Origin: Campylobacterales bacterium
GTDB taxonomy: Bacteria; Campylobacterota; Campylobacteria; Campylobacterales; Hydrogenimonadaceae
Direction: 5' to 3'
Length of the DNA: 5,943 bases
Assembly (NCBI GenBank): GCA_027065635.1
Contig: JAMONQ010000024.1
Location: 1 to 5,943, forward strand
The position numbers and the translations under genes are program-made. Of this stretch, positions 1-5,943 are shown one piece after another; the stretch's first letter is position 1, and each line of letters starts with the position of its first letter. Under the pieces are notes generated by a model. The model ran no database searches. It saw nothing but the letters and a program-made list of their open reading frames with translations, and was not told the origin of the DNA.

Positions 1-1190
1 TACCGCTTATGTTGTATACGCAGATATCGCCCTCTTCGGCCTTTTTCGAGGCAATCAGCGGTTTTACAACTACCGGGGCGACCGTATATTCGGATATAGA
101 GAGTCTGCCCAAAATCGTCTTGATGCACAGAAGCCTGATGCACTGGCTGGGCGGTATGGGTATTATCGTGCTCGGTGTCGGTCTGCTTTCTGTTATAAAT
201 CCTACCGGAAGCCTCTCTCTTTTCAAGGCGGAGTCGACCGGTATACGTATGGAAAAACTGACACCGAGAATCAAGCATACCGCTCTTAGTCTGTGGGGAG
301 TCTATCTGTTTTTGACTCTTGCCGACATGCTTCTTCTAAAGCTTTTCGGTATGAGCTGGTTTGACGCTTTGAATCACGCCTTTTCGACAATTTCCACAGG
401 CGGCTTTTCTACGAAAAACAGCTCTCTCGGTGCATTCGAGAGTGAAGGTATAGTTTGGACGACCACTCTTTTCATGCTTCTTTCGGGGATAAACTTCCTG
501 GCCCATCTGAAACTCTACTACAAAGACGGAAGCGGTTACGCAAGTGAAGAGGTCAGGTGGTATTTGACGACTTTTCTGCTGCTTTCAGCGATATTGACGG
601 CGGTGCATATCGACTTGGGTTCAGATACCTTTTACCATTCACTAAAACACTCGTTTTTCACGATCGCATCGGTTATGACCACTACCGGCTTCGCTACCGT
701 TGACTACGGTGGATGGAGCAGTCTCGCAATCGCCGTGATACTCGTGGCGATGCTGACCGGAGCAAACGCCGGCTCTACGGCAGGAGGTGTCAAGATTATT
801 CGCTATGTCATAATTTTCAAGACTCTTTTTAGCGAATTCAAACGTATAGTCCACCCCAGTGCCGTGATTTCTGTTTTTGTAGACGGAAACAAACTCAACG
901 AAAGAGTACTCGCCGCAACGTTCGGTTTTTTCACTCTATATATTCTGACTGTTTCAGCACTGACTATCTACATCTTCGCATGCGGGTTCGACGCGATGAC
1001 GGCACTCTCCGGCGCATTGGCCATGGTGGGAAATATAGGACCCGGTTTCGCTCTTGTCGGGCCGGCTCAAAACTTCGGCTTTTTTGGCGATCTGGACAAA
1101 ATTGTCCTCTCTTTCGGAATGATCGTGGGCAGACTGGAGTGCTATACGGTTTTTATACTCTTGAGCGCGGCGTTTTGGAAGAGGTTTTAG
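1..1190 (+). CDS. trkH: TrkH-family potassium uptake transporter subunit (5' truncated by window edge)
   Basis: Membrane pore subunit of a Trk/Ktr-type K+ uptake system, normally working with a cytoplasmic TrkA-type nucleotide-binding regulator that is not in this window. The frame is open to the left edge, so the first visible ATG at position 9 is probably internal; family members are usually about 480-500 residues and about 395 are seen, so roughly 90 N-terminal residues are missing. Counting from that ATG, all four selectivity-filter loops are present: SGFTTTGAT (17-25), STISTGGFST (126-135), SVMTTTGFAT (221-230) and MVGNIGPGFA (339-348), each with its filter glycine. Also typical are WLGGMGI (46-52), GANAGSTAGGVK (251-262) in the third repeat, and the C-terminal GRLECYTVFILL ending at FWKRF. 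There is no sign of frameshift. It converges on the minus-strand regulator gene with a one-base gap. KtrB is the nearest alternative, but overall layout favours TrkH. Confidence 0.93.
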   Translation, partial: PLMLYTQISPSSAFFEAISGFTTTGATVYSDIESLPKIVLMHRSLMHWLGGMGIIVLGVGLLSVINPTGSLSLFKAESTGIRMEKLTPRIKHTALSLWGVYLFLTLADMLLLKLFGMSWFDALNHAFSTISTGGFSTKNSSLGAFESEGIVWTTTLFMLLSGINFLAHLKLYYKDGSGYASEEVRWYLTTFLLLSAILTAVHIDLGSDTFYHSLKHSFFTIASVMTTTGFATVDYGGWSSLAIAVILVAMLTGANAGSTAGGVKIIRYVIIFKTLFSEFKRIVHPSAVISVFVDGNKLNERVLAATFGFFTLYILTVSALTIYIFACGFDAMTALSGALAMVGNIGPGFALVGPAQNFGFFGDLDKIVLSFGMIVGRLECYTVFILLSAAFWKRF

Positions 1191-1191
1191 G

Positions 1192-3165
1192 CTACAGGAT
1201 CTCCGGTTTCCCGAAGTAGTATCCTTGTGAGTAGTCTATACCGAGATCTTTTATGATGTTGAAGATCCTCTCGTTCTCTACATACTCCGCTACTGTCTTG
1301 ATATTCTGCTCTTTTGCGAAGGAGACGACAGTTTTTACGACGGAGCGGGAGAGTTTGCTCGTTTCGATGTTTTTTATGAGGCTTCCGTCGATTTTGAGAA
1401 TATCGGGCCGATAATCAAGAAGCCTCTCGAAATTGGAGTAGCCGGTACCGAAATCGTCGATCGCTATCTCGACTCCCATCTCCTTGATATTTGCGATGAA
1501 CGATTTGATCTGTTCGAAATCCTTTACATTCTCATCTTCCAGAAGTTCGAATACGACTCTTGACGCCTTTTGGCTGTGGCGCTCGAGCAGTCTGTAGATT
1601 TCGTTGCGGCTCGATCTCTTCTCTATATCGAGAGCCGAGAGGTTGATGGATATCTTTTTGTCGGTTCTATCGAGCGCCAAGAATGCGCTTTCGAGTACCA
1701 AAGAGGTGATGATGGGATAGTATTTACTCTTTTTCGCTGTTTCCAAAAAGAAGTATGGAGAGATTGTCTTGCCGTTTTCGTCGATCAGTCGCGCCAGCGA
1801 TTCATATTTTTGTATCTGGAGTGTTTTGTTGTCCACTATGGGCTGAAAGTGGCAAATGATATTTTTCGACTCTATGGCCCTTTTTATCATCTTCAGAGTC
1901 TGAAGATTCTGCTCGGCTTTGACATGCTCCTTTTCTACAAGATCGTTGGCGACAATGAAGTCCTGTTTTTTATCTATCAGCTTCTTGAGGCCGTACTTTG
2001 CGTTCTCGAGGGCGTTTTTGCCGTAAGAGAAACTGACCAGTACGGATGCTTCGTAATCTATCTCGTCAAGACTTATGCCTGTCTCGTTTACTCTGTTTTG
2101 AAACTTCTTGAGTCGCTCTATTATGAAATCGGACCTGTATAAGCATATCTTTTTGTCTTTGGCGAAGGCGTACTCGCCGTTTCCAAGAGAGTAAACCCTC
2201 TCAAATCCGAACTCTTCGGGAATGTAGTTCAGAAGTCTATCGGCGAACTTCTCTTCTATTGTCTGGGTCAGTTTATGGCCGTAGAACTTCTCTATATCGT
2301 CAAAACCATCTATCTTGACAAGTATCACTACCGTCTCTTCGCAAGAATCTATCAGATCGTGCAGCTGCTTTCTTGGGTTCATTATGTCCGTTATATCGTT
2401 ACGAAGAGCGATATATTCGATTATGTCGCCGTTTTGGTCGAGTATCGGCTTGATCGTAGTCTGGACATAGTAGAAGTTGCCGTTTTTTTTACGGTTTTTT
2501 ACGACTCCCTGCCAGATTTTCTTCTCCTTTTTGATCGTCTGCCACATCTGCCGGAAAAACTCCCTTGGAACGTCAGGGTGTCTTACGATATTGTGGGGTT
2601 TTCCGATGAGCTCTTCTTTCGTGTAGCCTGAAATTTTGCAAAAGGCGTCGTTTACATAGGTTATTATCCCTCTTCTGTCCGTTTTGGAGATAATGTTTCC
2701 TACATCTGTAATCTCCTGATATTGACGCAGAAGGTTGAGGTTTTTTGATGCCTCCTCCTTTAGATAGAGCTTCTCTACGATATTGTCGAGTACGCCCAGA
2801 AACTGCTCGAGATCTATAGGCTTCATGAGGTAGCCGTCGACTCCGAGCTTGATGCTGCTCATGAAGTATTCAGACTCGTTGTGGGCCGACAGAACGAGAA
2901 TGGGGATCTCCCTGTTTTGCTCCCTGATTCTCTTTATCATCTGAAGACCGTTCATATTCGGCATATTGATATCTGTAATTATCAGGTCCGCTCTCTCCTT
3001 TTCGAAAAGTTCGAGACCCTCTTTGCCGTCTGCGGCTGTGACGGTTTGGGCGAAAAATTCGTCGAAGATCGTAAGAGTGGAGCTGCGGGCGGTAGGGTCA
3101 TCCTCTACGTACAGGAGTTTCAGGCGACTGCTGTAGGAGATGATCTTTTCCATATTCTCTGTCAT
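1192..3165 (-). CDS. Response regulator with REC, Aer-like PAS, degenerate GGDEF and EAL domains (probable c-di-GMP phosphodiesterase)
   Basis: Cytoplasmic 657-residue regulator. REC (about 14-130) has the acidic pocket E21-D22-D23, phospho-acceptor D65 in ITDINMP, S93 and K115 in LMKP. PAS (about 155-262) carries NIVRHPDVP (192-200) and KNRKKNG (223-229). The GGDEF domain (about 265-410) is degenerate: the signature reads GNGEYAF (328-334), the first metal-binding Asp is replaced (VKIDGF, 283-288) and no RxxD I-site is visible, so cyclase activity is unlikely. The EAL domain (about 420-657) looks active: E455 (ESL), N508, E540, D570-D571 in DDFGTG, K591, E627 and Q647 in SQGYYFGKP are all present. 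By family knowledge it should hydrolyse cyclic di-GMP; control by phosphorylation is inferred. The start is set by an ATGA overlap with the kinase stop and a strong GGAGG four to seven bases upstream, preferred over the internal Met5. There is no DNA-binding domain. The protein ends immediately after EAL. Confidence 0.93.
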   Translation of the reverse strand: MTENMEKIISYSSRLKLLYVEDDPTARSSTLTIFDEFFAQTVTAADGKEGLELFEKERADLIITDINMPNMNGLQMIKRIREQNREIPILVLSAHNESEYFMSSIKLGVDGYLMKPIDLEQFLGVLDNIVEKLYLKEEASKNLNLLRQYQEITDVGNIISKTDRRGIITYVNDAFCKISGYTKEELIGKPHNIVRHPDVPREFFRQMWQTIKKEKKIWQGVVKNRKKNGNFYYVQTTIKPILDQNGDIIEYIALRNDITDIMNPRKQLHDLIDSCEETVVILVKIDGFDDIEKFYGHKLTQTIEEKFADRLLNYIPEEFGFERVYSLGNGEYAFAKDKKICLYRSDFIIERLKKFQNRVNETGISLDEIDYEASVLVSFSYGKNALENAKYGLKKLIDKKQDFIVANDLVEKEHVKAEQNLQTLKMIKRAIESKNIICHFQPIVDNKTLQIQKYESLARLIDENGKTISPYFFLETAKKSKYYPIITSLVLESAFLALDRTDKKISINLSALDIEKRSSRNEIYRLLERHSQKASRVVFELLEDENVKDFEQIKSFIANIKEMGVEIAIDDFGTGYSNFERLLDYRPDILKIDGSLIKNIETSKLSRSVVKTVVSFAKEQNIKTVAEYVENERIFNIIKDLGIDYSQGYYFGKPEIL

Positions 3166-5042
3166 GAAGCCCCCTCCAGTTTTATGATGAATCTCGCTCC
3201 CGATTCGCTATTTTCTACACCAAGAGTGCCGTTACAATGCTCTTCTATGATCATTTTGGACATATATAGTCCAAGACCGGTTCCATTCTTTTCGAGTTTC
3301 GTAGAGAAGTACGGATCGAATATCTTGTCCATAATATTGTCCGGGACTCCGCCGGCATTGTCGTGCACTTCCAGTACGGCATATTTTCCATCCTTGTATG
3401 TACTGATCTCGATCCACGGCGACTCCACACCTCTTTCGACAAGCGCATCTTCGGCATTTTTGATCAGGTTCAAAATCACCTGCTTGAGTTCGTTGGGGTA
3501 GGTATATATCGTTTCGTTGCACTCGAGCTTCAATCTCGTCTCGATACTCTTGCTCTTCAAAGAGATATCCACGATAGACAGAGCCGAATGTATCAAGGAT
3601 TCGTAGGTCGTCTCCTCCTTGCCTCTGTTGGGTTTGAAAAACTCCCTGAAGTCATCTATCGTGGAGCTCAAGTGTTGCGAGTATTCTGATATCTTGTCCG
3701 ATAGATCTATCGCCGTCTCTTTGTCGAGTTTGCCGAGCTTCGCTTTTATATTGATAGCCAGTGAGCAGGAGCTTATGGCGGAGAGGGGCTGTCTCCACTG
3801 GTGTGCGATCATACTTATCATCTCACCCATCTGTGCGAGTCTGGACTGGTGCAGTATATGTCTGTCCTTCTCCCTGTTCTTTCTTACCTCCTCCTCGACT
3901 CTCTTTTCAAGGGTTCTGTTCAACTCTTCGATCTTCTTCTTGTCCGTTATATCCTGACGGATAGATGTGTACCCCACCTTTTCGCCCTGATGGTTGTATA
4001 GCGGCATCACGACAGCCTTTACCCAGTAGAAACCGCCGTTTTTCTTTCTGTTTTTCAACTCTCCGGCCCAGGTCTTGTCGTTCGAGATCCGCTCCCACAT
4101 CTTTTTATAAACCTCTTTTGGCGTATCGGGATGCCTGACGATGGCATGCGTCTTGCCGATCAGCTCTTCGGGCTTGTATCCGGAGATTTTGCAGAATCTT
4201 TCGCTGGCGTAGACGATCCTGCCCTCAAGGTCCGTTTTGGAAGCGATAACATATCGGTCGAAGTATTTTGACAGATCCTTGAGATCTTCGCTGAGCTCCT
4301 CCTTTTCACTGTAAAGCTGACTCTCTCTTTTTAGCAGAATGTAGGAGTAGTAGATAAAAAGAAGAAACATTATCGCAAGGGCGGTAGCGAGTACCATGTT
4401 TCTCGAGTGGTACATCTCCGCAAGCGCATCCTCCATCGGTGTCGTGATTTCAAGAACGCCGCGCATATCACCGAGCTTCCACTTGTTTTCAGACCAGTTT
4501 TTAAGAGGATGGCTGTTGTGGCACTCCACGCATGCCTGCTGCACCATATAGTCGGCTACTGCGACGCGAAGTACCGGCTTGCCGTCTACGAAATCCTTTT
4601 TGTAGTAGAGACCGCCGTTTTCTCTAACCTTTTTGAGCGCCTCCTTCTGAAAAGGGGTGAGTTTTCTCTCTTTTCTGTTTAGAAAAGGAAATTCACTGTA
4701 TAGTGAAAACTTCACATTCGAACGCTTGGAGTACATTTTGCTCAGATCGTGTATCGTGGTGGTAGGAAACGGCAGCTTGCCGTCGACACCTTCATGGTTG
4801 TAGTCGAACTTGAGTTGCGGGGCGAACTTCTTTACGTCTCTTACGACCGAGAGGGTATAGTATTCGCGCTCCATCTGCAGACGCTCGACTGCGTTTTTGG
4901 AGTGACGCACTATATTTTTTACAAGCCCCTCTTCCATAATTAGCGGAATGTAGTAAAACAAAAAGCCGCCGAGAATCAAAGAAGTGACAAATACCGGAAT
5001 CAGTATCTTGCTGGTTTTTAGAATGTTTAAAAATTTTTCCAT
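3162..5042 (-). CDS. Membrane sensor histidine kinase with periplasmic Tll0287-like (DUF3365) haem-c domain and Aer-like PAS
   Basis: 626-residue inner-membrane kinase. TM1 (about 13-36) and TM2 (about 216-237) flank a periplasmic domain that contains PFPTTTIHDLS (91-101) and the c-type haem motif CVECH (171-175), followed by HP, W and GDMRGVLEI (191-199), the pattern of Tll0287-like/DUF3365 domains. A cytoplasmic PAS (about 260-367) has IVRHPDTP (301-308) and KNRKKNG (330-336). A charged probable coiled coil (366-400) leads to the H-box AHQWRQPL with phospho-acceptor H414. The ATPase domain has the N-box NLIKNAEDA (525-533), DNAGGVP (561-567), FDPYFSTK and GTGLGL (587-592). Nothing essential is missing. 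By family knowledge it autophosphorylates at H414; its cognate partner is almost certainly the overlapping downstream REC-EAL gene. The signal is inferred to be redox state or a haem ligand. The start is the only Met after an in-frame upstream stop and places TM1 correctly, but the Shine-Dalgarno (AAGAAG) is weak. Confidence 0.93.
   Translation of the reverse strand: MEKFLNILKTSKILIPVFVTSLILGGFLFYYIPLIMEEGLVKNIVRHSKNAVERLQMEREYYTLSVVRDVKKFAPQLKFDYNHEGVDGKLPFPTTTIHDLSKMYSKRSNVKFSLYSEFPFLNRKERKLTPFQKEALKKVRENGGLYYKKDFVDGKPVLRVAVADYMVQQACVECHNSHPLKNWSENKWKLGDMRGVLEITTPMEDALAEMYHSRNMVLATALAIMFLLFIYYSYILLKRESQLYSEKEELSEDLKDLSKYFDRYVIASKTDLEGRIVYASERFCKISGYKPEELIGKTHAIVRHPDTPKEVYKKMWERISNDKTWAGELKNRKKNGGFYWVKAVVMPLYNHQGEKVGYTSIRQDITDKKKIEELNRTLEKRVEEEVRKNREKDRHILHQSRLAQMGEMISMIAHQWRQPLSAISSCSLAINIKAKLGKLDKETAIDLSDKISEYSQHLSSTIDDFREFFKPNRGKEETTYESLIHSALSIVDISLKSKSIETRLKLECNETIYTYPNELKQVILNLIKNAEDALVERGVESPWIEISTYKDGKYAVLEVHDNAGGVPDNIMDKIFDPYFSTKLEKNGTGLGLYMSKMIIEEHCNGTLGVENSESGARFIIKLEGAS
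3170..3177 (-). promoter_or_regulatory. Strong ribosome binding site for the REC-PAS-GGDEF-EAL gene
   Basis: On the minus strand GGAGGGGG is followed by CTTC and then ATG. It lies inside the last codons of the kinase gene. With the four-base ATGA stop/start overlap (3162-3165) it supports this start and suggests translational coupling of the kinase and regulator. Confidence 0.8.
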
Positions 5043-5058
5043 AGGTAGCTTCTTGCTT

Positions 5059-5087
5059 AAAATAGTCGCTGCAATCTATATCGTCAA
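5059..5087 (-). promoter_or_regulatory. Candidate sigma70 promoter for the kinase-regulator operon
   Basis: On the minus strand, TTGACG (plus coordinates 5082-5087, five of six -35 positions), a 17-base spacer and TATTTT (5059-5064, four of six -10 positions). The transcription start would fall near 5052, leaving only about ten leader bases, with GAAG as a poor Shine-Dalgarno remnant. The short leader is a reason for caution; a second promoter farther upstream is possible. Confidence 0.4.
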
Positions 5088-5103
5088 ATACGGAAAAATT
5101 TGA
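5084..5103. repeat. Perfect inverted repeat TCAAAT-N8-ATTTGA at the operon promoter
   Basis: Six-base arms at 5084-5089 and 5098-5103 match perfectly around an eight-base spacer. It overlaps the candidate -35 of the minus-strand operon, and its centre is about 41.5 bp upstream of the predicted start near 5052, a classic activator position. The AT-rich content makes chance occurrence plausible. Confidence 0.35.
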
Positions 5104-5144
5104 ATGCGGGTATACGAGCGGCTTGAAGCGGATACGAATATCGC

Positions 5145-5155
5145 CGTTTCAAACG
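5145..5155. repeat. Short palindrome CGTTT-C-AAACG
   Basis: Perfect five-base arms around one central base, in the middle of the divergent intergenic region. It is too short for a terminator and has no T-tract; at most it is a minor protein-binding site. Confidence 0.2.
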
Positions 5156-5156
5156 T

Positions 5157-5180
5157 GTCGTTTACCTTTCGTTAACCGAC
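5157..5180. promoter_or_regulatory. Imperfect 24-bp palindrome, possible second CRP/FNR-family site
   Basis: The ends are GTCG and CGAC, and inside are half-sites TTACC (5162-5166) and GTTAA (5171-5175) separated by four bases. Eight of ten arm positions pair. The core is one mismatch from TTAAC-N4-GTTAA, the box described for the FNR-like regulator NssR of Campylobacter. Its centre is 52 bp (about five helical turns) upstream of the FNR-type box centre. Confidence 0.35.
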
Positions 5181-5183
5181 AAT

Positions 5184-5213
5184 TTGTTTTCATTAGTCGC
5201 ATATGACTATAAT
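5184..5213 (+). promoter_or_regulatory. Candidate sigma70 promoter for the MoxR-family gene
   Basis: The -10 is a perfect TATAAT at 5208-5213. A weak -35-like TTGTTT lies at 5184-5189 with an 18-base spacer, in a T-rich stretch as is common where -35 elements are poorly conserved. The expected transcription start is near 5220, giving a leader of about 23 bases with the Shine-Dalgarno inside it. The position relative to the gene supports it; no transcript data were available. Confidence 0.6.
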
Positions 5214-5227
5214 TTGATCAATATCAA
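5214..5227. promoter_or_regulatory. Perfect FNR-type operator TTGAT-N4-ATCAA
   Basis: TTGAT at 5214-5218, CAAT spacer, ATCAA at 5223-5227: ten of ten consensus positions of the CRP/FNR-family FNR box. It begins on the base after the TATAAT and covers the expected transcription start, a position where binding would be expected to repress. Which CRP/FNR paralogue would bind is unknown. Confidence 0.55.
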
Positions 5228-5231
5228 TACC

Positions 5232-5239
5232 GGAGAGAG
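5232..5239 (+). promoter_or_regulatory. Ribosome binding site of the MoxR-family gene
   Basis: GGAGAGAG lies three bases before the ATG at 5243 (core GGAG about seven bases away), a good Shine-Dalgarno match that decides the start codon. Confidence 0.75.
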
Positions 5240-5242
5240 TGT

Positions 5243-5943
5243 ATGAAAGGAACTATAGAAGCGATTAAAAAAGAGGTTTCCAAGGTGATTGTAGGGCATG
5301 AGCATCTGATAGACTCGATGCTCGTGGCTCTGCTGTGCGAAGGGCACCTTCTTGTCGAGGGGGTACCCGGACTCGCCAAGACTACGGCTGTAAACGCGCT
5401 TGCGGCCGCACTCGGACTGAAGTTCAGGCGTGTGCAGTTTACTCCTGATCTGCTTCCAAGCGATATAACGGGGACGGAAATTTATGATCAACGAAGCGGA
5501 GAGTTCAGGATAAAGCACGGACCAGTATTTACAAACCTGCTGCTGGCCGATGAGATAAACCGTGCGCCTGCCAAGGTCCAGTCTGCACTTCTGGAAGTGA
5601 TGCAGGAGCGACAGGTGACTATCGCCGAAGAGAGCTACAGTGTAGATCGTCCCTTTCTGGTACTTGCTACACAAAACCCGGTAGAGCAGGAGGGTACCTA
5701 TCGTCTGCCGGAAGCTCAGCTGGACCGCTTCATGCTGAAAGTGGACGTAGGTTACAACACGATCGAGGAGGAGTTTGAAGTGGTTAGCCGTGTAGCCGCA
5801 CACGGTTTCGCCTCCGTTTCACAGGTGGCCGGCAAGGATGATATAAAAGCGATGCAAGATAGCCTCGGGGCGGTACATGTAGACGATGCGGTACAGATGT
5901 ATATGCTCAAACTCGTCTTCGCTTCCCGCTACCCTGCGCAGTA
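5243..5943 (+). CDS. MoxR-family AAA+ ATPase (3' truncated by window edge)
   Basis: The frame from the ATG at 5243 stays open for 233 codons to the right edge; the family is usually about 310-330 residues, so the C-terminal lid is missing. Visible motifs are VIVGHEHLID (15-24), Walker A GVPGLAKT (40-47, with the Ala before Lys common in MoxR proteins), the DLLPSDITG stretch (69-77), Walker B LLLADEINRAP (99-109, D103 and E104), sensor-1 ATQNP (142-146), and EAQLDRF with the presumed arginine finger R162. MoxR ATPases act as chaperone-like remodelling or assembly factors, typically encoded with a DUF58 protein and VWA-domain proteins; those would lie beyond this window. GGAGAGAG at 5232-5239 is a good ribosome binding site and fixes the start. 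It is divergent from the sensor kinase gene, with a candidate promoter and an FNR-type box directly upstream. Its specific substrate cannot be told from the sequence. Confidence 0.95.
   Translation, partial: MKGTIEAIKKEVSKVIVGHEHLIDSMLVALLCEGHLLVEGVPGLAKTTAVNALAAALGLKFRRVQFTPDLLPSDITGTEIYDQRSGEFRIKHGPVFTNLLLADEINRAPAKVQSALLEVMQERQVTIAEESYSVDRPFLVLATQNPVEQEGTYRLPEAQLDRFMLKVDVGYNTIEEEFEVVSRVAAHGFASVSQVAGKDDIKAMQDSLGAVHVDDAVQMYMLKLVFASRYPAQ

Noticed and set aside
9..11. ATG at position 9 as the true trkH start
   Set aside because: The frame is open to the window edge, and the protein from this ATG begins just before the first selectivity-filter loop, missing the N-terminal helices every TrkH has.
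1193..1236. Possible hairpin AGGAT...ATCCT just after trkH as a terminator
   Set aside because: Arms of about five bases around a loop of about 20, with no T-tract; it is not a credible intrinsic terminator and lies in the EAL coding end.
1570..2142. 190-codon open frame on the plus strand
   Set aside because: Antisense shadow of the EAL and GGDEF coding region with no recognisable motif.
2477..2505. Two in-frame A_AAA_AAC slippery heptamers in the regulator PAS (minus strand, including an A8 run), a possible programmed -1 frameshift
   Set aside because: They follow from encoding the conserved KNRKKNG motif. The -1 frame meets a stop after about 27 codons, and I see no stimulatory stem-loop. 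Also no frame disruption is present, so there is no reason to invoke slippage or a sequencing error.
2881..3501. 206-codon open frame on the plus strand
   Set aside because: It spans the junction of the kinase and regulator genes in antisense and shows no domain; both minus-strand proteins here have clear catalytic motifs.
5207..5803. 198-codon open frame on the minus strand
   Set aside because: It lies antisense to the MoxR gene, whose Walker A, Walker B and sensor-1 motifs are intact; the minus-strand translation shows no recognisable domain.

Overview
The window looks like chromosomal DNA from a Campylobacterota-type bacterium (a Sulfurimonas/Sulfurovum/Hydrogenimonas-like relative is my best guess). 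This rests on gene style only: a Tll0287-like (DUF3365) haem-c sensor kinase with an AHQWRQPL-type H-box, Aer-like PAS domains carrying an IVRHPD motif, a response regulator ending in a degenerate GGDEF plus EAL, moderate GC and very tight gene packing. No rRNA, tRNA, mobile element or CRISPR array is visible, and no phylogenetic search was possible.

Layout. (1) 1-1190, plus strand: the 3' three quarters or so of a TrkH-family potassium transporter subunit, cut by the left window edge. (2) 1192-5042, minus strand: a two-gene signalling operon. The upstream gene (3162-5042) encodes a membrane sensor histidine kinase with a periplasmic CxxCH haem-binding domain and a cytoplasmic Aer-like PAS. 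The downstream gene (1192-3165) overlaps it by four bases (ATGA) and encodes a REC-PAS-degenerate GGDEF-EAL response regulator. Its 3' end faces trkH with a one-base gap. (3) 5043-5242: a 200-bp divergent intergenic region with candidate promoters both ways and several palindromes, including a perfect TTGAT-N4-ATCAA FNR-type box directly after a consensus TATAAT. (4) 5243-5943, plus strand: the first 233 codons of a MoxR-family AAA+ ATPase, open at the right edge.

How it may work together (inference). The kinase would sense a redox or gas signal through periplasmic haem c, and possibly a cytoplasmic flavin in its PAS. It would then phosphorylate the REC domain of its partner and so control hydrolysis of cyclic di-GMP by the EAL domain, linking respiratory state to motility or attachment. 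The output is enzymatic: the regulator has no DNA-binding domain. The neighbouring MoxR gene appears to be under a CRP/FNR-family regulator, so both divergent units may respond to electron-acceptor conditions. The TrkH gene seems unrelated.
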